From NCBI GenBank assembly GCA_036784855.1, contig JAZDSV010000036.1, positions 28,501-92,500 of the forward strand: 64,000 nucleotides of DNA, read 5' to 3'. Origin of the DNA: Aphelidium insulamus. Its lineage: Eukaryota > Aphelidiomycota > Aphelidea > Aphelidiaceae. The translations under genes and the position numbers were made by a program. A model generated the notes under the pieces. That model searched no databases and was not told the origin of the DNA. It was given only the letters and a program-made list of their open reading frames with translations. The first letter of the stretch is position 1. The number at the start of each line of letters is the position of its first letter. Positions 14,675-27,014 of this stretch are shown in pieces.

Positions 14675-14728
14675 TGTCCCCCAAATTTGCTCCTTTCTTT
14701 TCTTTTCCCTTTTTTCACTTCACCACCA

Positions 14729-16217
14729 ATGTTTGCTCACTTGGTACCTGCTCAGATCTTGGTTTGTGCCGTCTGGTTGCATGCCATATACGCTGAAGGT
14801 GATATCAAGCGCGGATGGATCGAAATTGCTGCTCCGAGAATGAAGAACCATTGCGCGAGATTAATCAGCCAGTGGGACCACCTCCGATCTATCAACCGAA
14901 ACCGCTTTATGGCATATCAGTGATGAAGACGCAATGGAACTTTGGCAGAATACTGATGTGCCACTTGATTGGTTGCTATTTATTGCGAAACGTGTTAATT
15001 TTGCTGCAGCGGTGGAGGATGCAACCTGCAATGATATCGTTAACTCGGATTATTTTAACCGCTTCGGCATTCTGTACGACCACGTGGAGCAGGTGCAGAA
15101 GAAAATCCTCGAATTCATTCTAGAGAAGGACACGGAATGCATTATTCGGCTGGTTGAGAAGTTTGGTATTTTTCCGACGCGCCACCAGCCTGAAAACAGA
15201 TTCTTCACATCAATGCTACAATTGACGATCAAGTACCGTATAATCTCGGTGGCTGCAGTCATGCTCCATGACGCCGATCCACAACTCTACTTTCACACAA
15301 TTGTGGGTATTGACGGCCAAGGTGAAACAACCTTATGGAACATAATCACAGCGACGAACAACGAATTTTTTTGTCGTCTAATGCTCGATAGTGGTGCCTT
15401 GAATATGGTCGACAAACCTGCTCCGTACAAGTTGCGCTATGCAGCAATATTTGGACATTTGAAATCCGTGGAGCAACTTTTGTCCACGGAAACGTTTTCA
15501 GACGACAAACTCCAGCAGGCATTCACTGATGCGACTCGAAATTTCCAAGGTTTGGTGGCCAAGCATCTTGCTAATTGCGTGTCAAAAGTTTTTCTGGAAT
15601 CTCGGGACATCAAGGACTTGGTCATAGCAGGTCAAGTGGAAACTCTCAAGAAAAAGTCTTCAGGCGTAATTGTTGCCATGCGTGCTGTCGATGAGAATGG
15701 GTTAACTCTGCTACACTACGCCGCAAGAGCAAACGCAGTCGAATCGCTCAATTACTTTTTTGGCGGGAATCGAGTTGTCCGACTAGTGACAATGGTTAAA
15801 CGATTAGCTCGTGCTATGATGGATGTCCAAGACCGAGATGGAAGAACTCCTGTTTATATGGCAACGGATTTTGGTCGCCTGGAAGCTGTCTCAATTCTGC
15901 TAATGGCTGGTGCGGCCGTTGACATTGAAGACAGCAACAAGGTGTCCCCTTTGATGCTGGCGGTCCGTGCAAACAATCAAGGCTTAATGTTGCAGTTACT
16001 TGACAAGACAAAGAGCTGGAAAGCCAAATATTCTGCTCTCAACGATGCCGTCATTCATGGCGATGTGCCAACACTTGAAGCACTATTGGTGAGTGGCAAA
16101 GTGCCTGAATCTAAGTGGGGATACGACCTCTCGGTCCGTAATCCGCTGCGCATTGCCAGGGAGAAAAAGTTCAAGCGGAAGGAGCAGCTGCTCCTTGCAG
16201 AGAATTGGCGACCGTAG
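14729..16217 (+). CDS. Secreted ankyrin-repeat protein, intact member of a three-gene subfamily
   Basis: 472 residues in two exons, 14729-14798 and 14869-16217. Exon 1 codes a signal peptide (MFAHLVPAQILVCAVWLHAIYA). The 70-nt intron was inferred because the signal and the body are in different frames and GT/AG sites join them neatly. Residues 30-260 are helical with weak, irregular ankyrin-like units (for example LRYAAIFGHLKSVEQLL). Clear repeats follow: GLTLLHYAARANAVESL and GRTPVYMATDFGRLEAV. A block reading DLVIAGQVETL is shared with the two broken minus-strand paralogues at 20.7-23.6 kb (RNLVIVGRQDIL and RELVIAGQVGIL). No enzyme domain was seen. Probably a secreted protein-binding factor; its target is unknown. 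Confidence 0.72.
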
Positions 16218-16335
16218 TTCAGGCAGGCATCGTTAACGCCTTCGATGGATGACAATAGAGAAAGATCGTTGATATATAACATGTAGCATACAAACGTATA
16301 TACAACAATGGCACCGAAGCACTAATGACACACTG

Positions 16336-19300
16336 TTAGAGTGGACCCCGACACTGCGAGACAAACTCCGCGGTAGATTCCTTGAAGCGGCGTGGCAGCC
16401 GTGCACTGAGCCACCGACCCGCCTGCTGCTCTAGCACGGCACTGTCCACCCGGCACTCAGCCACAGTCTTGAGACTGCTTAATGCCAGCGGCAACCACTG
16501 CCGTGCCGCGGTGGAGTAGGTGACGCACAGTCGGTGCAGCACATCCGACAGGTAGTCGGCGGAGGAGCGCGGCGCTCGGTACGCCATGCCGTGCACCAGT
16601 TCATGGCACAGCGCGGGCCCGATGGAACTCGTAACAACCACTGTGTCAATTGCGTGGCGCACAGTCTCGACCGGGTGCTGGCGCTTGCTGCCGGTGCCCA
16701 GTGACAGCACATTAATGAGGAACTGCACGTTGGCCTTGAATGCGGAACGCTCCTGCACGCGCAGCGCTGCTGTAGACACTGCAAACAGTGCAGACAGTGT
16801 GGATAGAGTTATTGCCGGAATGCAGAGCAGACTCTGTGGACAGTGCCGCACCGCAGCATCCACCAGGCAAAAGTGGCCCTCTGCCAAGTCGGGTCGCTGT
16901 TCCAGCCGGCGGGCAATGTAGTTGTGGTTCTGGTCTTGAATGCTGGGATCATCAGCTGGTTGGTGCTGCTGTGCCGGAGGCCACCACCACGCCAGTGATT
17001 CGGTCAGCAGACAATGCACCAGCGTGGACAGCTGGGTGGACAGCGCGGTGGCCAAGTCAAAGTGTTGCTGACAGCACCGGAATGAAGTGGACGCAGTTTC
17101 CCCGAATGCGGTCAGCACCGAAGTGGCGCAGTCCAGCAGAGACTGGGAGGGCAAAGTGGCAGTCAGGGCACACAGCATCGTGCACACCGACTGGCAAAAC
17201 TGCGCCGAGAACTGCGGCCTGAGCAATACGTGGTGTGCACTACAGCCTCCGCCATCGCTCGGTGTTTGCGGTGGTGCAGAAGATTCTTGCAGCGGCACCC
17301 GACACTTGAACATGGCGAGAGTGCCTTCAATAAACGTGCACGCGGCCAGTGTCAGTGCCGCCTCGGAAGCAAAGCGTTGCAGTGCAGCCATCAGCGGCGG
17401 CCAGCACAGTGCCACCGCGGACTCCACCAGAGCCATGAATGCCTGCCGTTTGGCGGGAGTGACGGGCGGGGCGGCATCGGCCACATTCACATCCCCCTCC
17501 TCCAGCAACTGAATGCCGCGCATGATGGCATTGAGTGTTTCCAGCTCGTCGACGATTGGCTGCAGCTGTCCAGCGTCTACGCCTTGCTGAAGTCGACTCA
17601 AGATGTTTTGTATGATTGTTACCAGCGGTTCAGCTGTCGAGTCAACCTTTTTTAGACGACGAAAAACTTTACTTACATTGCTCTTCAACGGGAACCGCTT
17701 CGATAACCTCGGCAACACTCTCGGCCAGTTGGAGTCGGAGCCGGTGCTGCAGATATATAGTATTTAGATAAACGCATTTAGACTATATATCAACGTACAG
17801 ACAGTTGGGACAGCTCGGGCGAGGTAAACATCTGGACAAATGTCGCAATGCCCGTGGCCAGCTCTGCGCGGCACACATCGCACAGCTCGCGCAGCGCACG
17901 GAATGCAGCGGGACCCACGTCATCGCCACCACCAGGATCCGTGGACCGAATGTGTGGCATGATGAACTCTACGGCGCGATAAACCCACTGTTGCCCGCGG
18001 TGTTTTAGCCAGTGCGCAAAGGCGCCTGCCAGTGAGGTCAGTGTAAGTACAACAAAGAAATAAAACATACTTAGAGAGAGCAGCGCAGTTTGAATCAGCT
18101 TGGCACTGCCGAAACCCTGCGCACCAATGTCAAACAGTGTCTGCATGACTGCCGGCATGTATTCGGACTCGGCGTTGTCGACGACTTCAGCCACGCTCTT
18201 GACACAGAACAGCACAGCTTCCACTGGCTGCATTTAGGAGTAAAATAACAAAGCGATAATATGATTAAATGAAATGAACGAACCTGCCAGCTTAGCGGCG
18301 ACTGCTGCAACCGCTCCGACAGACTGGAGGCCAGAATGCACAGTACGTGCGCCCGGTTGATTCCATATACATACACCAATGTATCGGCCCAGTCTCGGCG
18401 GTACTTGCGAAAGTTTATCCGCACCTCTGCAAGTATGTATGTAGTCGGCGGTTCCAGATCATGACAATTGTACACACCGCTGTTCCAGTGAAGCCAGTCT
18501 TGATCGGGCGGATGCTGGCACTTGCGAAGCGCAATAAGAGTCAGCTGTGCAAACAGTTCGTGCACACGTTGCATAGCCGCCAAAGACAGTACAATGTCCG
18601 CAGCGTCCGTGGCGCCACCTCCCGAGCGTGCGCTCATCGACAGTAGCTGCACCGTGTCCTGCTGCTGTTCGGATACGGCAAGGTTGTCCGTCGACGAGGT
18701 TGGCAGCGATCCGGCGCCAGCGTTGTCCAGCGAGTCATACGAAGTGGTCATAGATATTTGGGCGTCGGCGTTGTGAGCGCGGCTGTGATGCCACCTGAGT
18801 GGCGGCCCCGTGCCCGGCATGCAGTCCAGCAGTGTGTCCTGGAGCACGTACCAAAAGTTGAAGGTCAGCTCCGACACCTCCTCATCCACGCCAAAATGTC
18901 CCGGGCAGTCGGCACACTGCAACAACATCTCCACCAGTCCCTCGACGTGAGGTGCAAAGATATTTTGTACGATATATGCCGTGAACGTTTCGCCGATGGT
19001 GCACAGCAGCTGGCACAGCGGCCTCACAAACTGTTCCAATTGCTCCGTCACGTCGCCAGGCGAATTCTTTTGTTCTGCAATGCGTGAATCGTTTAATTGG
19101 TTGGACTTGACTGACTGAGTGCTACCTTGCAAGCACTGAGCAAACTGCTGCCGACACCAACCTCCACTTAGATGAGGGAGAATGCCGGTGCACACCGACG
19201 CCTCGTACGAGTCAATCTGCGGGTGCGCCATCAGATCCTGTAGCACCTGCACCGCCGCCTCAAATTCCACTTGCAGCAGCGGAATGGTGAGCGTCACTAG

Positions 19301-20008
19301 CGGCCCCAGCTCTCTAAGTTAATATAATATTAATTTCGTAGTAAAACAGCCTACAATTACTTACTGTATGGGTATGTGAAATTGCGTCCAGCTCTGAAGG
19401 CAGTGCAGTGCTTCCGCCAAGCTGCTTCCGCCAAGTGACTGTTGGAGTAGCGGTGAAACTACGCCACTCCACACGCTATTCATGGCAGACTGTAATCGTC
19501 CCCTACATATGTATATTATTGATTACGAACTATTTTGAAGCAAAGTAAGTACCGGTGGTGAGAGGGAGACACTGACCGCGCAACTTCTTCTGGCAGAACT
19601 GTCAGGAACTCCATCACAACGGTTGCGGCCACTTGAGGAGATGCACACTGCGTTGCCAATACCGTCTGCAGCTCTTTGACAAAGTTCGTACTCGCAGTCT
19701 TGACAAAGAATTCGACCGCAGCCACACACAGTTTGCGCAAAACAATTCGGGCACCGCCACTATGCCGCACGATGTACTGCAATAGTTCACGTTTCATGGC
19801 ATCAACGACCGGAGTTGTTTCGTCCGTGTAGTCCTCTGCAGTGCCATTGTTGTTTGTGCTGCCATCAGGCAACTCGGGTTGCGGCCACGGGTCCCGGCGA
19901 ATCTTTACTTGGAAAGTTTGTGCGGCAAAGAACTGCACTTGCACGTCCTAGCGGAATGTAGGAAAATTACCACATAAATTCATACATTTACACAACTATA
20001 TGCAATCA

Positions 20009-20040
<32 letters not shown>

Positions 20041-20099
20041 GACATACATACATACACATACATACATACATACACACATACACACATACATACATACAT

Positions 20100-20132
<33 letters not shown>

Positions 20133-20490
20133 TACACACATACATACATACATACATACATACATACATACATACATACATACATACATACATACATACA
20201 TACACACATACATACATACATACATCCAACTATAGACATACATATACACACACATATACACTTACAGACTACTTAATGAAAGCAACGTAGATTCATGTAT
20301 TCATGTATCCACGTTATAATGTACACGCTTATCGTACCGGAGACTCTTTAAGCATCATTGAGGCAAGCTGCCACGCGACCGGCTGCCGCTGAATCCGCGT
20401 CAGAAACGAGTTGGCGTGTGAAGTGGCCGCCACGGGGCCCTCCGCTCCTCCACCGCCACCATACAACCGATGAATTTCCTGCAGTGCCAT
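16336..20490 (-). CDS. Importin-beta family nuclear import receptor, MTR10/transportin-3/importin-13-like
   Basis: HEAT-repeat karyopherin that carries cargo such as SR or mRNA-binding proteins into the nucleus under Ran control. Eight exons join in frame: 20490-20338, 19947-19577, 19502-19365, 19313-18284, 18227-18071, 18025-17799, 17746-17677 and 17633-16336. This gives 1,147 residues; 19075-19125 may be a further in-frame 51-nt intron. Exon 1 has the family start (MALQEIHRLYGG, then QRQPVAWQLASMML). Exon 2 continues VQFFAAQTFQVKIRRDPW and later FLTVLPEEVA. Exon 4 carries ISxNFWY-type sequence (LTFNFWYVLQDTLL), and exon 5 PVEAVLFCVKSVAEVV, all typical of the TNPO3/IPO13 branch. The first intron is 390 nt and is mostly a CATA microsatellite. 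The C-terminal 400 residues are less conserved, so the choice among MTR10, TNPO3 and IPO13 is open. Confidence 0.82.
19985..20260. repeat. (CATA)n microsatellite inside importin intron 1
   Basis: About 250 bases of nearly pure CATA/CACA tetranucleotide repeats lie within the intron 19948-20337. Long frames reading MYVC repeats on the minus strand are artefacts of it. Confidence 0.95.
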
Positions 20491-20736
20491 ATAGTCTTTG
20501 GCCAGCGCTTAATATGATCCAACGCACCGCGATAACTTGTTCAATACTGGGCAACGGTGCTGCTTCATCCGTCGCAATCATGTGTGGAGATATTGGCGTA
20601 ATGAAGATCAAGAGGCCTAACCTCACACACAGCTCAGTCTTAAATATTTCTCTAGCTGAACTTGAACCCAGTGCAAAGTGTCCTAAATCATGTAGTAATG
20701 TAGAAATGCACATACACACGAGTATATTCATGCTCA

Positions 20737-21965
20737 TCAGTTTTTCAGTTTGAATCCAGCTTGCATCAGTAACTGTGTCTTGTAAGGATAGTTGCTTTGC
20801 GTGGCCGTAATCAGTGGGTCAAACTCATCCCGATATCTGGTTGATACGCGTTTCAGATGCGCCAGCAGCATCTGCAGTATTGCCACGTCGGAGAAACGTA
20901 CGGCTGCATTGATAACGCTGTCTCCACTCTTCAGTTGAGCTGAAGGGTTCGCTCCACGACGCAACAAGAGTCGGACATTTTCGTGGCGATTATGCTGAAC
21001 TGCCAGATACAATGGTGTAATGTCATTCTGCGCCTTCGAATCGATTCTTGCACCCATATCGAGCAGCTTGGTGACTATCGCTGTCCCGGCGTATGCTGCA
21101 GCGTAGTGCAAGGCAGTCAGTCGCTGTTGTCATGCATATTTACAACGTCGAAAGTTTTAATCATGACATTGTCGACTGAAGACTTCTTCAGCTCAAAGAG
21201 AGACATGGAACCAGCCCTGCAGGCATGGTGCAGCAAGTTCATTCCCTGCGAATCCACTACTAGAAAGGCATCCCTTTTTTGTCGATATCTCGATTTCAGT
21301 ATGTCTTGTCGACCGACAATCACCAAATTTCTCATATTAAGCGCCTCCAAATCCTCTTGCCTCATATGTGCGGCTATCAAGCGCGCCATTTCACTTTGAT
21401 AATTGTGAGCGGCAACATAAAACGCGCGCTTGATGGTGTCGTAATTAACGGTTGTGGTGGTGGTGAGCAGATGACTCATGGCTCGCACAGACCCCAGCTG
21501 TGAAGCTTCATTGACATCGAGTGTTATCGTGTTTGCAGTATCATTGTCGATTAAAACACGAAGCACTTTTGTGGCGTCTTTTGCCCGCGCTGCCTCCGAC
21601 ATGTACCGTAATGAGAACACGTCGGACGGTCTCCCATGATACAAGGCCAAAATAGCCGCAGCGTAGTCGGACCTAATCACCTCGTCGAGCGTGCTGCGAT
21701 AGTACGTATCGTCTCTGGCAGCGGACGTAAACGCTCTAGCCAGCTCCACCACGCATTCGGTATCACTTTCTGATATGGCACCTCGGACCAATTCTCGGTA
21801 CTGCGCATGAATTTCTGTGGAGGACAGCTCGTGACGTTCAAAGTTTCCTTGCCGAACTGTCGATATAACTTGTCGGCATATGCCTGTTTTGAAGACGTCC
21901 CAAAGCGGGGATGCCGTACAACTCTGCCACAATATTGCTAGCGACAAGATAGTACAAAAACGCAT
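20737..21965 (-). pseudogene. Secreted ankyrin-repeat protein, frameshifted (copy B)
   Basis: Starts at ATG 21965 with a signal peptide (MRFCTILSLAILWQSCTA). About 280 residues of helical, ankyrin-poor sequence follow, like the 14.7-kb gene, including NMRNLVIVGRQDIL and GMNLLHHACRAGS. Near 21118 the frame ends at TGA after VNMHDNSD, while the next frame continues LTALHYAAAYAGTAIVTKLL and two more repeats to 20737. An ankyrin repeat is continuous across the break (D...G.TALHYAA), so an intron is unlikely; one base seems to be lost. A fresh frameshift or a sequencing error are the two explanations. The next gene downstream on the same strand is the importin, and the broken paralogue C lies just upstream. 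Confidence 0.75.
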
Positions 21966-22027
21966 TTTTTTTTCTGTGAACAAGATTCCATGTGAGTGCT
22001 TCGATTGAGATCCAATGTTGCGTGATA

Positions 22028-22034
22028 TGATTGG
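22028..22034 (-). promoter_or_regulatory. CCAAT-type box of ankyrin copy B
   Basis: TGATTGG on the plus strand (CCAATCA for the minus-strand gene), about 65 bp before ATG 21965 and inside the tail of copy C. Confidence 0.45.
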
Positions 22035-22113
22035 CCGATCGCTGCATCTCAGTAATGGTCGCAGTAATGGGACGTTACGCGGCAAGGGCAAATAATAATT
22101 GATTATATTTCTA

Positions 22114-23620
22114 TTAGTCGAAGGAACAGCCGTCTGTTGACCATCCATGCTGCTGTAAAATATCGGCCATGCGAACCCATTTCATTTCCAGAGCAAGAAA
22201 AAGTGGGTGAGTCCATCGAAATGCTTGGTCACAGCGTATCGCCACAAGTTTGCCAGTGTTCAACAATAACTCCACAATTCGAACATCGGCAAAGCGCACC
22301 GCTTCAAAAATTATGGACTTCCCGTTTACATTTTGGGCGTTAACATCAGCACCGGCATTGACGAGAAGGTTTGCATTTTCAAACTGATTGTTGTGGACCG
22401 CGTTGAACAACGGCGTTTGACCTATTACATCTCTGCTATCCATCACACTTGTTTTTGGTTCAGACTGGAGCAAAGATTTCAGGCATTCAGTGGAATGCAT
22501 GGCTGCAAAATGAATCGGAGTTTCTTTGGCTCCTAGCCCTTCTGCACCGACATGCATCGGAAAGGTGGAACAACAAATACTTGACAGATTCTACCGCACC
22601 GGACTTTGCTGCATGATGAAGCAAATTCCATCCGTCATACTGCTGAAGCAAATACCGCTTTTTCTTGGTCTTTTCTTCAAGTATACCGACTTGGCCTGCA
22701 ATCACCAGTTCGCGAAGATTGAGCTTCTGCACTTGGTCGCTTGGCAGTTGCTCAGCCAGGATTTTGGAAGTGGATCCATGATCGTTATGTAATGCATCGT
22801 TCAAAGCGCTCCGTATGTCTTGGATCGAAAAAGGAGTTTGTTTGATTACTTTTAAAAGTGCGTTAGTTGACCCAAGTATGGCAGCTGCTTTGAGTCTGTT
22901 CAATTAATCAGCAATTGTCAAGTCCACAGCTCCAAAGTCAGCCATTATCCGTACGATGTCGCCCAGTTTTTTCTCATTCGCAAGGTCCCAAAGAGATTGT
23001 CCTTCTCCAACTTCAAACTTACTTAGATCTTCCAATAACAAAAGATTCGGCGATTCAAAAGTTGATAAGAAGGCGGCAAGTACGGCCGCCAGGTTTTGGA
23101 GTACGGCTTTGTAGAGAATTTTGAAGCAAATCTTGTTCATGCGCAAGATCTGAATAACACCGAGTGCCATTTCCGTAATTTCCAAAAACAGCGTCTTCAA
23201 GTGCATCGCTTAAGCCATCAACAAATTTTTTCGAGTAAATTCCATTTTCATTCGAAAAGATTGAACTAGATCCACAGCGCAACGGAATTGACGGCTTGTA
23301 ATCTGCCGAAGAACAAGATTCTGCAAGTACAAATGGTCCATCCAAAGTTGCTTGCGCAGCGACGAGTAGTCGCGTATAGTCTCGACAGCCTGACTGCATG
23401 AATCGCGCTTCATTATGCGGTCTAGGATAGCCTTTGGGTGAAAGTCTTCGAGTAGGTCTTTGTGGAGGCCATCCTTATTTTCCATGTAAAAATTGACGGC
23501 GTCTGGAGGAGGAACAGAGTCAATCGCCAACGCTTTCAAGGACTTGACTGGCTCTGCAACCGCGCCCGAGAACGAGAAGCAGTTCAAGCACGCCAAAACA
23601 ATCTTCAAAATTGCTTGCAT
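22114..23620 (-). pseudogene. Secreted ankyrin-repeat protein with two in-frame stops and a frameshift (copy C)
   Basis: ATG 23620 opens a signal peptide (MQAILKIVLACLNCFSFSGA). The same frame then runs through TAA at 23212-23210 and TAA at 22906-22904, with recognisable family sequence on both sides of each (for example FGAVDLTIAD, stop, LNRLKAAAILGS, aligning with LDSGALNMVDKP...LRYAAIFGH of the intact gene). Near 22560 the ankyrin sequence changes frame: AVESVKYLL in one, then GAKETPIHFAAMHSTECLKSL and GQTPLFNAVHNNQFENANLL in the next. Three independent breaks make a pseudogene the simplest reading. It keeps the CCAAT-type element upstream, so it may still be transcribed. Confidence 0.8.
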
Positions 23621-23693
23621 TTTGAAAAGAGCGAAAAGAAAGAAGAGTGAAAATTTGCCAATGTCGCCAAATGAGTGATCGAAGCGCGAAGTA

Positions 23694-23700
23694 TGATTGG
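23694..23700 (-). promoter_or_regulatory. CCAAT-type box of ankyrin copy C
   Basis: TGATTGG on the plus strand, 74 bp before ATG 23620; same element and spacing as for copy B. Confidence 0.45.
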
Positions 23701-23812
23701 CGGATCGTATATCGCATCTGAGCACAGGACGATATGTTAATTTGCACTCTTCCACACCGCTACGAATGAAGGCAACTGAAACATCTTTATTGCACCTTGC
23801 AAGCTTGTAGTG

Positions 23813-25947
23813 TCACCGACCGCCGCCTCCGTCGCTCACTTGACTGCAATCGTTTGTCAGAACATATGCATTACTAAGCAATAAATCATAAACTAACCTC
23901 AGCTCCACAGATCTGTCCGCCGGATAGTACACCATGAACTGAAAGTTGTTTGCAGCAAATGGACCCGGACTGATGCACTGACAGCCGCTCATCACCGCTT
24001 CAAACGGATCGTGCCGATCACCCACCACAAGCTTTCAAAGGGCATCAAACTAAACACTTACTCATTGAAGAGAACTAACCGCATGCGGGCTGGGGTATAT
24101 GCGCAGGGAATGTTCCAGCCCCCAAAACACTGGCGCCACATGCAGTGGCAGTGGCCGAAGGTATGCTTGATGCAACAGCGTTGCAAACAGCTACTAGTGT
24201 CATTTGTATCTTGAAACTATGACCGGCATGTGCGTACATGATGCGCCAGACTGCTGTTGTCCTTCAAGTTTGGTTTAACGGTGGCGTTGCGTTGCATTTT
24301 GCACATCAGGTCGTCACGCATAAACACCAGCTCCTGCGTGCAGTACTTGAAACGACACGGATTCGTGGCGAATATGGCGCGTGGCACTTTGCGCCGCATG
24401 TACTCTGTCAGCGATTTCGGGATGGGCATCCGTGGCATTATGGTGTCGCCCCATGGATCATTCGGGCCGGGTATGAAGACAAAGTTGGCAGACTTGGCCA
24501 GCACTGGGAACTCTACAATCATATCTGCCAATGTTGCGAATGCATCTGCTCACATCGTTATTTTACCAAAAATTGATGATACATGTAGTACCTTTGTACT
24601 TTGGACTGACCGAGCCGTTGTAGGAGAACGGCTCGGAGAGAAAGTCGCCCATCAGCACAAATGCAAGCGGAGTAACGTCCAGCTGGCTGAAGCCCTGCAG
24701 TAACGATCGCAACTTCTCCATGACGGCAGGTCGATCTAGCCACACGTCCGACAATATCACCATTCTCTGTTCCGGGTCCATCTCGATATTTCGCACATCG
24801 TCCTACAAAAAAAAGGATGAGTGGTGGCATAGTGCATCACGTAACAAACAGTTCACTGACCAGATCATCCAAGTCTGTAGGGCCTCCAAAAAAGTTCACA
24901 AGACGATGCGCCGATCTAATCATTAGCGATGTGGTATTGTTAATTTTTTGCAGAAACTTGCACAGAGTCTGAACGTGGCTCCATTGGCGGCATGGCAATC
25001 TCCACGGCGTTAAAGTTGTTGTTGCCAGTGTATTCGCCGTACAACAACACAAAGCAACCTTCAGTGAAGAGGCCCTCGCCCGTTTCCTGGTTGCTGTCAG
25101 AGAGAACAATTAAACGTATAAAACTAACCACGGCCACGTCGCCACTGCCAAAGGTGATTGCCACGTCCGAGTCAAGATCTTCCAGGGACCACTGGCCCAG
25201 CTTGAGCATGGACAGCATTCCAAACAGCAGAAACCGCTGTCCCTCGCACCCCAGCAGATTCTTTATAGGCGTCACCTGAATATTTACTTTTGTTTGCTCC
25301 AGATGGCGCACCTTGAGGTAACGATCGGCATCGGCAGCATTGCGCGTGTGCGATGGTTGCCGAAAGTTGGCATTGCGCAGGAGTCGTTGGTATAGAATGT
25401 CGTACCTGTCCCGGAATATCTCGGCCTTCCGCTGCGGTGTGGCCAGCACGTGAGCCTTGTCACCGCAACTATCAAGTCAACAAATAATAAAAGTCAATAT
25501 GAACGCACGGATGGAACTGGTTGCGCTGCCGGTTGAATAATAGACGCGGCACATCCATCGTGGACACATAGTGCAGATGGTCAAGCGCATTGGCAACATT
25601 GGCCCCGACCGCGCCAGACAGTGCATTGTACTCTTCACGTCGCGTAAACTTGGCCACAACGGTCTCCAGTGCCGGCCGCTTCACCATCTCAATGTCACCT
25701 ATGTCGCCCCGCACATCATCAGACACTCTGTATCACATATATATATATCTGTATGCAAGACACCCCGCTCACCGTCCTGCTTGAGCAGATTCTCAATGAT
25801 GGCCACCAGTGCCTCATCCACCTCTGCCGGCTCCTCCACCTCTGTCTGGTGCAGTGTATCCACAAGGAACGTTACGGCATCAGGTTCCACCGTAAGCCCG
25901 TAGCGCCGGGTAATGCAGCGCACAATCTGCTGCCGGGTGACGGTCAT
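23813..25947 (-). CDS. POLE2: DNA polymerase epsilon subunit 2 (POLE2/Dpb2-like)
   Basis: Non-catalytic B-subunit of the leading-strand replicative polymerase, needed for CMG helicase and origin function. At least eight exons. Early ones are 25947-25773, 25725-25509 and 25468-25129. Landmarks in order: RRYGLTVEPDAVTFLVD near the N-terminus, FRDRYDILYQRLLRN, GLFTEGCFVLLYGE, PPMEP, NFFGGP, the inactive phosphoesterase core (VILSDVWLDRPAVMEKL, GDFLSEP, FVFIPGPNDPW), RPLPLHVAPVFWGLEHSLRIYP and VVGDRHDPFEAVMSGCQCISPGPF, all diagnostic. Introns are 41-60 nt. One junction, between the PPMEP exon and the NFFGGP exon (about 24930-24980), does not close in frame with canonical sites and is off by one base. 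The last exon is also ambiguous (two possible acceptors near 23855-23870). The family is certain. Confidence 0.9.
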
Positions 25948-26468
25948 CTTTGTTGTATTCGCTGAAACAGTCGGCGCGATGCCAATGTATTGCGTGGACG
26001 CTTAATCCGCATGCTTAATCAATGTCCGCTGTGTATTGATTGATTGCATATTTAAAATGGGTTAAGGTTCAGTTCATTCAGCGCGTGTGAGTGGAGCTGG
26101 CCACGCCGCCCTGCAGACATCTCGTGTGTGCGTGTGCCCTTGCATGCGCCGCCGTGTCTCTTCGTGGACGGTGTTGGGCCAGACAGCCGCTGCATCCCTG
26201 CTTACAATGCGGTTGTGCAGCGTGCTGGGCTCACCCTGACAGCACAATACAGAGTATGCCTCTCTGACGCGTCACCTCCACTCCAACCCGGAGTGACCAC
26301 GGTGACGCGCTTGTTCCAAGCATGCACAGTTTGTTAAATATATGTAAATATGTGCAATTCGTATATTACATTATGTACATATGTATTGCAATATTATATA
26401 CAACTATTGAACACACTGGCAATAGCGCTATAACAGCAGTGCAACTTTAAAAAGCAATCCAATTCACG
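25948..26468. other. Intergenic between divergent genes, no gene seen
   Basis: 520 bases between the starts of POLE2 (minus) and the coiled-coil gene (plus), so a bidirectional promoter region. AT-rich just before 26469; no repeat or frame worth calling. Confidence 0.5.
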
Positions 26469-26833
26469 ATGGAGAATGCCGCGAAGCAGGCAGTGCGCGA
26501 CACCGAGACCCTGCGCACCCAGCTGCAGCAGACCACGGAGGAGACCCGGCAGCTGGTGGACCTGATCAGCAAGGCCCAGGAAGAATGTCGCCGCATGACT
26601 GAAGAGGAGCTGAACACGGTACGGTAATGCCAGTGCCAGTTGTAGCACTGCTCACACAGACATTGTAGAAGCAGCAGGTGGACGATGTGCGGCGGCAGCT
26701 GGAGGAGGCGGCGCAGAAAAAGGCCGAGATGCAGCAGATGATGGCGCAGTTGAAGCGCGAGAACGAGCTGATGCAGGCACAGTTAGAGTCTGCCAGGGCT
26801 GTGCTGCACCGCGACAACGCCGCTGCCCCGTAA
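26469..26833 (+). CDS. Small coiled-coil protein, unknown function
   Basis: 104 residues in two exons (26469-26618 and 26669-26833), joined in phase 0 across a 50-nt intron that ends TTGTAG. Starts MENAAKQAVRDTETLRTQLQ and is almost wholly Glu/Gln/Lys/Arg-rich heptad sequence, ending HRDNAAAP. It should form one long coiled coil. No signal peptide, membrane helix, SNARE zero-layer pattern or other motif was recognised. The clean splice and charged heptads on both sides of the intron make it a real gene, but its role is unknown. Confidence 0.65.
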
Positions 26834-27014
26834 TGCAGATCTCTCTGTGGCTGTGGCTGTAATATATATATATATATATATTGTATACCTCTACACACAC
26901 GCAGCATGAGGCGCAAATAAGAGCACACGTACGTATGCCGTTGCCATGACATATTTACATGTATCGCACACTCGGACATTCACCGCCACATCCACCATTC
27001 AATTTAGATAGGAT

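Noticed and set aside
19075-19125. An extra 51-nt intron in the importin gene
   Set aside because: GT and AG sites fit, but the segment is also open in frame, so sequence alone cannot decide; the longer reading was kept in the listed exons.
19980-20261. Long minus-strand frames coding MYVC-type repeats
   Set aside because: They are simply translations of the (CATA)n microsatellite inside the importin intron.
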